Translations under genes and position numbers: made by a program | Assembly: GCF_036346855.1 (NCBI RefSeq) | Contig: NZ_CP107841.1 | Location: 9,366,001-9,430,000 of the forward strand | Reading direction: 5' to 3' | Length of the DNA: 64,000 nucleotides | Source: Streptomyces europaeiscabiei | GTDB taxonomy: Bacteria > Actinomycetota > Actinomycetes > Streptomycetales > Streptomycetaceae | Notes under the pieces: generated by a model | The model's database searches: none | Told to the model about the DNA's origin: nothing | Seen by the model: only the letters and a program-made list of their open reading frames with translations | In this document: positions 35,920 through 43,608 of the stretch, piece by piece | Position numbering within the stretch: the first letter of the stretch is position 1 | Layout: each line of letters starts with the position of its first letter

Positions 35920-36884
35920 CTGTATTGCCCTGTGAGGTCGGGGACGCGGCTGGCGGGTGGCCGACCTTTCAAGCGCGGAGTTTCCGCGGTGGTGATTGTT
36001 GGTGTGCGGCCAGTCGGGGAACGCCGCGCGTCGCCGTCCACCGCTCCTCGCGGCGCACCAGCGCCGTGGCGCAGGGGCTCTCACCTCCACGCACCTCGTC
36101 ACCGCCTCACGGTGCACGTGGACCGAGGCGTGGACCCGGCCCGGCGGCCGGGGGTCCGGTCGACGACCCAGCAGGAGGACGTCGGTGGCCCGCCATCCGT
36201 GCCGTGGATTGGTGGCATACCAGTTCGACCATTCCGCATCGGTGCGGCTGTTGTCACTATCGACGATGTCGGCGGGACGAGCAGGCACCGAAAGCCCGGC
36301 TCCTCGTCGCAGACGCACTCCACCCCCTGTCGCCCGGCCGAGAGTCGGACGGCAGCCGCCCCAGGAGACGACGACGATGGTGGTATCCGATGGGACCCCT
36401 GTGCCTTCCGCGCAGGCCGCCGCTGACGCAAGCCGAGCACAACGACCGCGCAGCCGCTTTTCGCCGCGCAGCCGGCCCGCCGGGGCGGCCGCTGGGACCT
36501 GGACCGCCCGGCGACCTTCAGCCCGCCCCCGGAGGGGGCCTGCACCGGACCGGGGGCGACAGCTACGACGCCGACACCGTCCGGGCCGCCCCGACGGCCG
36601 CCTCCGCCGGGCACGGGATGCGGAACCACCCCGGCGAGCCGCCGCCGCGGACCGCCGTCAGCCGCATGAGTGAGAGAGGCGTATCGGCCGAGGAAGTCGT
36701 GGCCGTGCAGGTCGACGCCACGGGACCGGCACAGTACCCCGGGGGTGCGGAACAGGTCGCTGATGCCGTCGATGGGGATGAAGCCGCCTCCCGGCCTCGT
36801 CGCCGGGAACAGCGCTCACGTCGCTGTTCGCCGCTCCGTCCGGCGATGGACCGACGCGTGGAGCGCTTGCCCGCCGTGAGCCGT
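35920..36884. other. long region without an intact gene
   Basis: Reading frames here are biased and unlike any family I recognise. Because the FAH remnant begins at its right end, the right half may hold more of that gene's decayed 5' part, but no segment could be aligned by eye. Confidence 0.4.
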
Positions 36885-37226
36885 TCGGACCGTTCGTCGT
36901 GCCGGCGCCCTTCACCGACCGCGACGCCGTACGCATCGTCCTGCAGGTCATCGGACAGGTGATGCAGGAGCGGCCGCAGCCGACGCGGTCCTCGACGTCC
37001 CCCGGCTGATCCCCCACTCCCGCGAGCGGGTGCGGCTGCGGCCCGGGACCTCGTCCTCGACGAGGATCCCCGGCCGGGAAACGGCGCCCACCAAGGCGGC
37101 CGTCTCCTCTCTGCCGGCGACCTCGTCGACAGCTCCTTCACCGGCCCGGCCCGCCGGCGCAACCGCCGCGTGAACGAGGACCTCGGCGGCCGGCGACCCG
37201 TCATCGTGCTCGCCCCGAGCATGTGA
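36885..37226 (+). pseudogene. second decayed fumarylacetoacetate hydrolase family copy (C-terminal half)
   Basis: Three frames join into the C-terminal half of an FAH protein. They are GPFVVPAPF and VIGQVMQE (about 36888-36972), then DVPRLIPHSRERVRLRPG (to about 37050), then DLVLDEDPRPGNGAHQGGRL, AGDLVDSSFTGPARRRN and VNEDLGGRRP, ending in TGA at 37224. The last block lines up residue by residue with the end of the intact FAH protein at 33560 (GNGKHHGRF, GDVIDSEI, VAEDLQGRKP). At least two frameshifts; non-functional. Confidence 0.8.
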
Positions 37227-37329
37227 GGCCCCGGCGGTGCCCTCTCCGCGCGCGTCGGCGCGACGCACTGCCCGACATCTCGCAGCAGTGACCCGGCGCC
37301 CCCGCCGACCACAACCCAGGAGGCACCCC

Positions 37330-38706
37330 ATGACCGACCAACCGCACCTCGAGACCCTGCAGCAGCGCATCGACCGCAGCGGAGGCGCGCTGGCGATGCT
37401 GCGGACCAATCCCGCCACGCACTACCCGTTCACCTACGCCCAGGAGTACACGACCTGGCACAACGAGCAGTGGGCCTGGAAGAACGCTTGCGTCCTGTTC
37501 GACCAGTCCCACCACATGACCGAGGTGCACGTCACCGGGCCCGACGTGAAGCGCTTGATCAGCGACACCGGCGTCAACAGCCCGGCGACCCTCGGCCGTG
37601 ACCGTGCCAAGCAGTTCGTCGCCGTCGGGCCGGACGGGCGTTACATCGGCGACTGCATCCTGTTCGGCCTCGAGGAGGACCACCTGAGCTTGGTCGGTGT
37701 ACCCCAGGCGGCCAACTGGGTGCAGTTCCAAGCTCAACAGGGCGACTACGACGTCGAGTTCAGCGTGGACCCGGCGTCGGTCCACAACCCGCTGGGCCGT
37801 CGACAGCACTACCGGTACCAGCTCAACGGCCCTCGCACCCAGGAGATCCTGGAACGCGCCGTCGGCGGCCCGATCGACCGCATCCCGTTCTTCCGCATGG
37901 GCTCCTTCGAGATCGCGGGGACCCCGGTTCGCGCCCTGAACCACACGATGGCGGGCGTGCCGGGCGAGGAGTACACCGGCCTGGAGCTCTTCGGCCCGGT
38001 GGAGCACGGCCCCCGCGTCCTGGAGACGCTGTTGTACGCCGGCGCGCAGAGCGGCCTGCGCCAGGGCGGGGCCGTGTCCTACCTGTCCTCGACGGTCGAG
38101 TCCGGGTGGATCCCCGCAGTCCCGGCCGCCGTCTACAGCTCCCCGGAGACGGCCGCCTACCGGCAGCACCTGCCCGGTTTCGGCATGGAGGGCATGATCA
38201 CCATCGAGGGCAGCTACGTCTCGGACGACATCCAGGACTACTACTTCTACCCCTGGGAGCTGGGCTACGGCTCCATCGTCAAGCTCGACCACGACTTCGT
38301 CGGCCGCACCGCACTCGAGCAGGCCGCGCAGGGACCCAAGCGTCTCAAGCGCTGGCTGGAGTGGGACACCGACGACGTCATGGAGGTGGTCCGGGCCGGC
38401 TTCTTCGGAGACGGTCCCCGGCCCAAACTGCTCAGCCTGCCCAACCTCAACCCCGCCACGATCTACCTGGACAGCGTGATGCAGGGCGATCGCCTCGTGG
38501 GCCTGTCCACGTGGGGTGGCTACACCGTCAACGTCGGGCGCGTGGTGACCATCGCCATCCTCGACGAGTCCCTGACCGACGGCGACCGCGTCGAGGTCCT
38601 GTGGGGCGAGCCCGACGGCGGAACCGGCCGGCCGCTCGGCGAACCCCACCACATACAGACCACCATCCGGGCCACGGTACGGACCCGGCCGCCGGCTCAG
38701 CACTGA
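37330..38706 (+). CDS. ligM: LigM-type vanillate/3-O-methylgallate O-demethylase (tetrahydrofolate-dependent)
   Basis: 458 residues. Signature regions of LigM are all present: NEQWAWKNACVLFDQSHHM (about 40-60), IGDCILFGLEEDHLSLVG, GPRTQEILER, VESGWIPAVPAAVYSS (about 257-272), DDIQDYYFYPWELGYG and DHDFVGRTAL, and a barrel tail with VEVLWGEPDGGTGRP. The enzyme transfers an aryl methoxyl methyl group to tetrahydrofolate, giving 5-methyl-THF and a phenol. The next genes (metF-like, purU, folD) process that methyl group, as ligM-metF do in Sphingobium. ATG at 37330, AGGAGG seven bases upstream. It is closer to LigM than the paralogue at 26810. Confidence 0.88.
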   Translation: MTDQPHLETLQQRIDRSGGALAMLRTNPATHYPFTYAQEYTTWHNEQWAWKNACVLFDQSHHMTEVHVTGPDVKRLISDTGVNSPATLGRDRAKQFVAVGPDGRYIGDCILFGLEEDHLSLVGVPQAANWVQFQAQQGDYDVEFSVDPASVHNPLGRRQHYRYQLNGPRTQEILERAVGGPIDRIPFFRMGSFEIAGTPVRALNHTMAGVPGEEYTGLELFGPVEHGPRVLETLLYAGAQSGLRQGGAVSYLSSTVESGWIPAVPAAVYSSPETAAYRQHLPGFGMEGMITIEGSYVSDDIQDYYFYPWELGYGSIVKLDHDFVGRTALEQAAQGPKRLKRWLEWDTDDVMEVVRAGFFGDGPRPKLLSLPNLNPATIYLDSVMQGDRLVGLSTWGGYTVNVGRVVTIAILDESLTDGDRVEVLWGEPDGGTGRPLGEPHHIQTTIRATVRTRPPAQH

Positions 38707-38746
38707 CGTGCCGGACCACTCGACCCACCCATCCGAGAGGCCGACC

Positions 38747-39610
38747 GTGAACCGACTCCCCTCCCAGCACGACGTGATCGTGCGCGCTGACCTCGTCCGG
38801 GCCGTGAGGGGTCTCGGCTACGAGGTCATCCCGTTCGCCAGGACCGAGCAGGCGGTCCGCGACCATGTCCCGACCGACGTCCCGCTCACCGTGACCGCCT
38901 CACCGGCCAAGGGGCAGGACGCGACCATCGACCTGGCCGTCGCGCTCGCGGGCCACGGTTATGCCGTGTCACCGCACCTGTCCGCCCGGCAAGTGAGGGA
39001 CCACCAGCACTTGGCCGGGCTCGTCGGCAGGTGCCGCGACGCCGGTATCACCGGCGTGTTCGTGGTCGGAGGCGACCGTACCGCCGCGACGACGGCGTTC
39101 CCCGACGCTCTGGCACTGCTCCGGGCGGTGCACGAGCTGGACCACGGCTTCACCGACATCGGGATCGGCGGTCATCCCGAGGGCCATCCGGACGTCTCGG
39201 AGCAGGTGCTGATGCAGGCGCTGGCGGACAAGGCGCCGTTGGCCACGCACATCACGACACAGATCGTCTTCGATCCCCGAGCCATCCTGGCGTGGATCCT
39301 CCGGGTTCGCGCCCACGGCATCGACCTGCCGGTCCACGTCGGCCTCCCCGGTGCCGTCCACCGGCAGAAGCTGTTGCGCGTCGCAGGCGGACTTGGCCTC
39401 GGGGAGTCGGCGAAGTTCCTGAAGAAGCAGCAGACCCTGCTCCGGCGCTTCTTCCTCCCCGGCGGCTACCGGCCGGACGCCTTGCTCGCGGGGCTCGCGC
39501 CCCATCTCGGGGAGGCCGACGACACCGTCGCCGGGTTCCACGTCTTCACCTTCAACGATCTCGCGCCGACCGAGGCGTGGCGCCGGCGCCTTCTGTCGAA
39601 CCTGACATGA
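38747..39610 (+). CDS. metF: methylenetetrahydrofolate reductase-like protein (MetF family)
   Basis: 287 residues from a GTG at 38747 (GAGAGG upstream); a GTG at 38708, one base after the ligM-like stop, is an alternative that adds 13 residues. TIM-barrel MetF features: DATIDLAVALAGHGYAVSPH (start of barrel), GVFVVGGDR, DIGIGGHPEGHPD, and ATHITTQIVFDPRAILAWI (substrate and FAD side). Next to the demethylase it would oxidise 5-methyl-THF to 5,10-methylene-THF, the reverse of its usual biosynthetic direction. The sequence is divergent from housekeeping MetF. Confidence 0.85.
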   Translation: MNRLPSQHDVIVRADLVRAVRGLGYEVIPFARTEQAVRDHVPTDVPLTVTASPAKGQDATIDLAVALAGHGYAVSPHLSARQVRDHQHLAGLVGRCRDAGITGVFVVGGDRTAATTAFPDALALLRAVHELDHGFTDIGIGGHPEGHPDVSEQVLMQALADKAPLATHITTQIVFDPRAILAWILRVRAHGIDLPVHVGLPGAVHRQKLLRVAGGLGLGESAKFLKKQQTLLRRFFLPGGYRPDALLAGLAPHLGEADDTVAGFHVFTFNDLAPTEAWRRRLLSNLT

Positions 39611-39672
39611 CCGGCGCCACGCGCAGCACCGTGCCGGCGCGTACCCACCCCGCCCATCCCACCGGAGTCGCC

Positions 39673-40617
39673 ATGTCCGCAGCCACCACGTCCGAACGAA
39701 CCGCGTCCGCGCCCACCACGTCCACGGGGAGCACTTCGCGTGAGGGCGGGATCCCCGACGACCGAGCCGACCACGGGCGTCTGCTGATCCAGTGCCCCGA
39801 CCGGCCGGGCGTGGTCTCGGCGGTGAGCACGTTCCTCGCCGAGGCCGGCGCGAACATCACAAGCCTGGACCAGTTCTCGACGACCGCGGTCGACGGCACC
39901 TTTTTCCAGCGCACCGGGTTCCACCTCCCCGGCCTGTCCGCGGCCCGGGACGAATTGGACCGTGCGTTCGAAACCGGCGTCGCTCAGCGCTGGGGCATGA
40001 CTCACCGCCTCACCGAGGCCGCCCGGCCCAAACGGGTGGCCATCATGGTGTCCAAGACCGACCACTGCGTGCTCGACCTGCTCTGGCGTCACCGTCGCGG
40101 CCAACTGGACATGAATGTGGTCATGGTCGTGTCCAACCACCCCGACCTCGCCGACGAGGTCCGGCCCTTCGGGGTGCCTTACATCCATGTCCCCGCCTCG
40201 CGGGACAACCGCGCCGAAGCCGAGAGCCGCATCCTCGACCTGCTGCGCGGCAACGTCGACCTCGTCGTGCTGGCGCGGTACATGCAGATCATCACGCCCT
40301 CCTTCCTCGAAGCGGTCGGCTGTCCGCTGATCAACATCCACCACAGCTTCCTGCCCGCCTTCATCGGGGCCGGCCCGTACCAGAAGGCCAAGGACCGCGG
40401 CGTGAAGCTGGTCGGTGCGACCGCCCACTACGTCACCGCCGATCTGGACGAGGGCCCGATCATCGACCAGGACGTCGTCCGGGTCGACCACCGGCACACC
40501 ACCGCCGACCTCGTACGCCTCGGCGCCGACGTCGAGCGCGCCGTTCTCTCGCGCGCCGTGCGCGCGCACCTGGAGGACCGGCTCGCCGTCCACGGCAACT
40601 CCACCATCGTCTTCTGA
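39673..40617 (+). CDS. purU: formyltetrahydrofolate deformylase
   Basis: 314 residues from the ATG at 39673 (CGGAG upstream); an ATG at 39607 overlapping the metF-like stop would add 22 residues. N-terminal ACT domain (LIQCPDRPGVVSAVSTFL, about 40-120) and a formyltransferase-fold catalytic domain with VVMVVSNHPD, LARYMQIITPSF, INIHHSFLPAFIGAGPY (catalytic Asn/His) and ADLDEGPIIDQD (catalytic Asp). It hydrolyses 10-formyl-THF to formate and THF, freeing folate for another demethylation. Coupled to its neighbours, which points to a catabolic role rather than purine synthesis. Confidence 0.93.
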   Translation: MSAATTSERTASAPTTSTGSTSREGGIPDDRADHGRLLIQCPDRPGVVSAVSTFLAEAGANITSLDQFSTTAVDGTFFQRTGFHLPGLSAARDELDRAFETGVAQRWGMTHRLTEAARPKRVAIMVSKTDHCVLDLLWRHRRGQLDMNVVMVVSNHPDLADEVRPFGVPYIHVPASRDNRAEAESRILDLLRGNVDLVVLARYMQIITPSFLEAVGCPLINIHHSFLPAFIGAGPYQKAKDRGVKLVGATAHYVTADLDEGPIIDQDVVRVDHRHTTADLVRLGADVERAVLSRAVRAHLEDRLAVHGNSTIVF

Positions 40618-40638
40618 ACCGTCTTCCAAGGGACTACC

Positions 40639-41571
40639 GTGACCGCGCAGCTCATCGACGGCACCACCGTCGCCCGGCAGGTTCGTTCCGACGTCGCCTC
40701 CGGCGTCGCCGCACTCATGGACGCCGGGGGGAACGCACCCGGCCTGGCCACCGTCCTCATAGGCGACGACCCGGCGAGCGGGGTGTACGTCCGGAACAAG
40801 CGCCGCGCCTGCACCGCGGCCGGCATGACCGACCTGCACCGCCATCTTCCAGCCGAGACGACCCAGGATGACGCTGCCGCGCTCATCGACGAACTGGCGG
40901 CCGACCCGGCGGTCTCCGGGATCCTCCTGCAGTTGCCGACACCGGCCCACCTGGACGCCGCCGCCCTGCTCGCGCGCATCCCGGCGCACAAGGACGTCGA
41001 CGGCCTGACCTCGGTGAACGCCGGACTGCTCGCCCAAGGCAGCCCCGGCCTGCGACCCTGCACTCCCTCGGGGGTGATGGCCCTGCTCGACGCCCACAGG
41101 ATTCCTCTGGAGGGTGCCGAAGCCGTCGTCGTCGGCCGCAGCACCTTGGTCGGGAAGCCGATGGGCCAACTGCTGCTGGAGAGGAACGCGACCGTCACGA
41201 TCTGCCACTCCCGCACCCGCGACCTGGCCGGTGTGTGCCGCCGCGCCGACGTCCTGGTCGTGGCGGCCGGGATTCCGGGTCTCATCGGCATCGACGCGGT
41301 CAAGCCCGGTGCCACCGTGATCGACGTCGGCATCCACCGCTCCCCGGCGGGTCTGCGCGGGGACGTGGACACCGACGCCGTCGTCGGCACCGCGGCCTTC
41401 GTCACCCCCGTCCCCGGTGGCGTGGGCCCGATGACCATCGCCATGCTCCTGGCCAACACACTCATCGCCGCGCGAGCACAGCAGGCGGATCGGTGTGGCC
41501 CTCCTGGGGCCGGCTCTCTCCGCGGCCGGCGAGCGGTCGTCCTCGGCGACGGCGCCGGCACGACGCCGTGA
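40639..41571 (+). CDS. folD: bifunctional methylene-THF dehydrogenase / methenyl-THF cyclohydrolase
   Basis: 310 residues from a GTG at 40639. Catalytic lysine region SGVYVRNKRRACTAAGM (about 50-66), ILLQLPTPAHLD, KDVDGLTSVN, and the NADP motif VVVGRSTLVGKPMGQLLL; VTPVPGGVGPMT closes the fold. The last 30 residues after ANTLIAARAQQ are low-complexity and probably not conserved. It converts 5,10-methylene-THF to 10-formyl-THF, linking the MetF-like and PurU steps. Probably a second, pathway-dedicated folD, since housekeeping copies are normally elsewhere. Confidence 0.95.
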   Translation: MTAQLIDGTTVARQVRSDVASGVAALMDAGGNAPGLATVLIGDDPASGVYVRNKRRACTAAGMTDLHRHLPAETTQDDAAALIDELAADPAVSGILLQLPTPAHLDAAALLARIPAHKDVDGLTSVNAGLLAQGSPGLRPCTPSGVMALLDAHRIPLEGAEAVVVGRSTLVGKPMGQLLLERNATVTICHSRTRDLAGVCRRADVLVVAAGIPGLIGIDAVKPGATVIDVGIHRSPAGLRGDVDTDAVVGTAAFVTPVPGGVGPMTIAMLLANTLIAARAQQADRCGPPGAGSLRGRRAVVLGDGAGTTP

Positions 41572-41590
41572 CGAGAGATGGCGCGACAGG

Positions 41591-41616
41591 ACGGCCCCGG
41601 CCACGAGACGGGCCGT
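41591..41616 (+). terminator. hairpin after folD
   Basis: ACGGCCC and GGGCCGT pair with a 12-base loop, 19 bases past the stop. Modest stem; could end the ligM-folD transcript. Confidence 0.4.
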
Positions 41617-42095
41617 GGGGGCACCGCCGACGGTGCCACCGTTCTCGCCGCGTACGATCACCGGTACTTCGGCCGGTGGCCGCCGCCACCAGGCGCCAGG
41701 TCGACGCCGGTCACCTCGGGAGCGGGCCCTCGCGCGGTTGCCCGCAGTACCGAGGGGCGTAGCCGGCTCTGGGCGGGGCACGCGGCTGGGGACGAGTTGG
41801 AACTCCGCCCCTGGGACGTACGGGTGCTCGCCGAAGGCACGGCCGTCACCCTGGGTGAGGCGACGGCGCCCCGACACCCGATGCCTGACGGCCCGGTCCT
41901 CGCCTCTTCGGCCCAGCCGCGGGTCGACATGGACCTCGGGTCCCGATCCGAATCCGATGGGAGCGACGCGACGACATCCACGAGGCCTTCCTCGGACTCG
42001 CTGTTCGCCTGATCAGGCGTTGGCACGTTCGTGGGCATGGCCAGGGCCGTTTGGCCAGGGCCGGTTGGCCAAGTCGCGAAGACCATCGGCGCCAT
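41617..42095. other. intergenic stretch, no intact gene
   Basis: One plus-strand frame (to 42012) includes DELELRPWDVRVLAEG, reminiscent of the C-terminal beta domain of glycosidases, but the rest is unlike a gene. At 42037-42071 GGCCAGGGCCG-type units repeat (GTTTGGCCA, GGTTGGCCA). Confidence 0.35.
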
Positions 42096-42137
42096 GTCGG
42101 GGCACCGCCCGCCCTGTTGCCCGAGCGGTGCCCCGAC
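42096..42137 (-). terminator. strong hairpin after the exported lectin-hydrolase
   Basis: GTCGGGGCACCG (42096-42107) pairs perfectly with CGGTGCCCCGAC (42126-42137) around an 18-base loop; the stem extends one more pair. It lies ten bases past the stop and ends the leftward pectin operon. Confidence 0.8.
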
Positions 42138-42146
42138 ACGTTCCGG

Positions 42147-43460
42147 TCAGACGCGGCGGCGGGTGAAGCGCTGGTTGGGGTTGCCGCTGTAGGTGTACTG
42201 GGCGATGCGGGCGCCGTCGGCGGTCGAGTACTGCCAGACATCCATCGCCAGGCCGGACTCCCGGTTGACGAGGCTGATCACACCGCCACCGTGATCGACC
42301 ACGCGCCACTGCTGGCTGGTGGCGCCGGTGTCGGCCTGCTGGACGATGTCCGCGCCGGTCGCGGTGCCCGTGGGCTGGAGGAACAGGCCACTGTGCAGTG
42401 CCTTGACGCGAACGTGGCCGTCGCCGGCGTCGACGAACTCGAATTGCTGGTTGGGGCGACCGCTGGTGGTCCGCTGGACGAGTGGTGCCCCGGCGGCGGT
42501 GGAGGCCCCGTTGATCTCGGTGGCCCTGCCGCTGTGCTGGGCCAGCAGGGTGTAGAGGCCGGGGCCGCCGGGGGAGTTGCCGAGCTGCGCTTCCCACCTG
42601 GTGTTGGACCCGGACGCGTCGGCCGGGAGGCGGTCCCGTGCGGCGGTGTCGCCATACATGGTCCAGCGGGCCCAGTCGACGACGGTCCTCGGGAAGCGCT
42701 GGTCGCTCCAGAAGCTGGTGTGGCTGCCGCCGACGAAGGTGAGGAACGCCTTGGGCCAGGTGATCTCCGAGTACGCCTGCCGGGCCGAGGAGTACTGCGT
42801 GGTCGAGTCCCGGTCGCCGTGGACGAACAGGACCTTGGCCGAGACCGAGCTGGACGGGTTGCCCATGTCCACGCAGGACTGGGGGTTGGCGGAGATGATC
42901 CGGCTGTCGGGCCAGGAGGTCAGCAGCCCGTGGGTGACCATGCCGCCCAGGGAATGGCCCGAGACGCCGACGCCGATGCCGGTGTTGATGTGCCCGGCCA
43001 GCGGTCCGCTCGCGTTGAGCGCGAGGGTGTTGGTGAGGATCTGCGAGACGTCCTTGGAGGTGTTGCCGTTGTTGACGTCGGTGAAGTTGTGGTTGAAGTG
43101 CGGGGCGGGGACGACGAAGCCCGCCGAGGCCAGGGCACGGATGATGAACAGGGAGTTCTGCGGGCTGCTTCCGTAGCCGTGGGTCATGTTGTAGACGGGG
43201 AAGACCCCGCTTGCGACCGGGGCGTCCGTCACCGGGCTGCCGCCGGCGGTGCCGGTGGCCGGGTAGTAGACGTAGGTGGTGCACGGGCGGCTGCCGCGGG
43301 TCCAGTTGTACCGGCGCACGCCGACCGCGAACGGCGTGGTCGGCGCGGTGTCCAGAGGCCCGGCGGCGGCCGGTGCCTGTCCTGCGCCGAGCAGGGACAG
43401 GCCCACGCCCGCCGCTCCGGCCGCGCTCATGCTGAGGAAGGTCCGTCGTCGCAGGGTCAT
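42147..43460 (-). CDS. Tat-exported alpha/beta hydrolase with C-terminal ricin-B (CBM13) lectin
   Basis: 437 residues. Twin-arginine signal RRRTFLSMSAAG at the N-terminus. Hydrolase domain (about 40-300) with VYNMTHGYGSS, nucleophile S170 in VSGHSLGGM, acidic VLFVHGDRD and His in VGGSHTSFW; this is the dienelactone/chlorophyllase-like group. A ricin-B domain (about 310-437) shows repeated Q-x-W/F units (NQQFEF, SQQWRV, NQRFTR). The lectin suggests action on polysaccharide-bound esters. The true start is the ATG at 43460 with AAGGAGT upstream. Last gene of the operon; a truncated paralogue lies at 57564. Confidence 0.9.
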   Translation of the reverse strand: MTLRRRTFLSMSAAGAAGVGLSLLGAGQAPAAAGPLDTAPTTPFAVGVRRYNWTRGSRPCTTYVYYPATGTAGGSPVTDAPVASGVFPVYNMTHGYGSSPQNSLFIIRALASAGFVVPAPHFNHNFTDVNNGNTSKDVSQILTNTLALNASGPLAGHINTGIGVGVSGHSLGGMVTHGLLTSWPDSRIISANPQSCVDMGNPSSSVSAKVLFVHGDRDSTTQYSSARQAYSEITWPKAFLTFVGGSHTSFWSDQRFPRTVVDWARWTMYGDTAARDRLPADASGSNTRWEAQLGNSPGGPGLYTLLAQHSGRATEINGASTAAGAPLVQRTTSGRPNQQFEFVDAGDGHVRVKALHSGLFLQPTGTATGADIVQQADTGATSQQWRVVDHGGGVISLVNRESGLAMDVWQYSTADGARIAQYTYSGNPNQRFTRRRV

Positions 43461-43608
43461 GGTGACTCCTTGGGTACGGGGATGGGTGGGAGGGTTCGGT
43501 GTTCGGCTGGGCGGCAGGAGCGGCGTTTGGTCGGCCGGGCGCACCGGAGGCAGGGATGAAGTCGCCGGTGCCGTCGTGGTCCAGGCGGTACGACGTCGAT
43601 GACGTCGG

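Noticed and set aside
39466..41877. 803-residue minus-strand frame
   Set aside because: Antisense to purU and folD, low-complexity composition.
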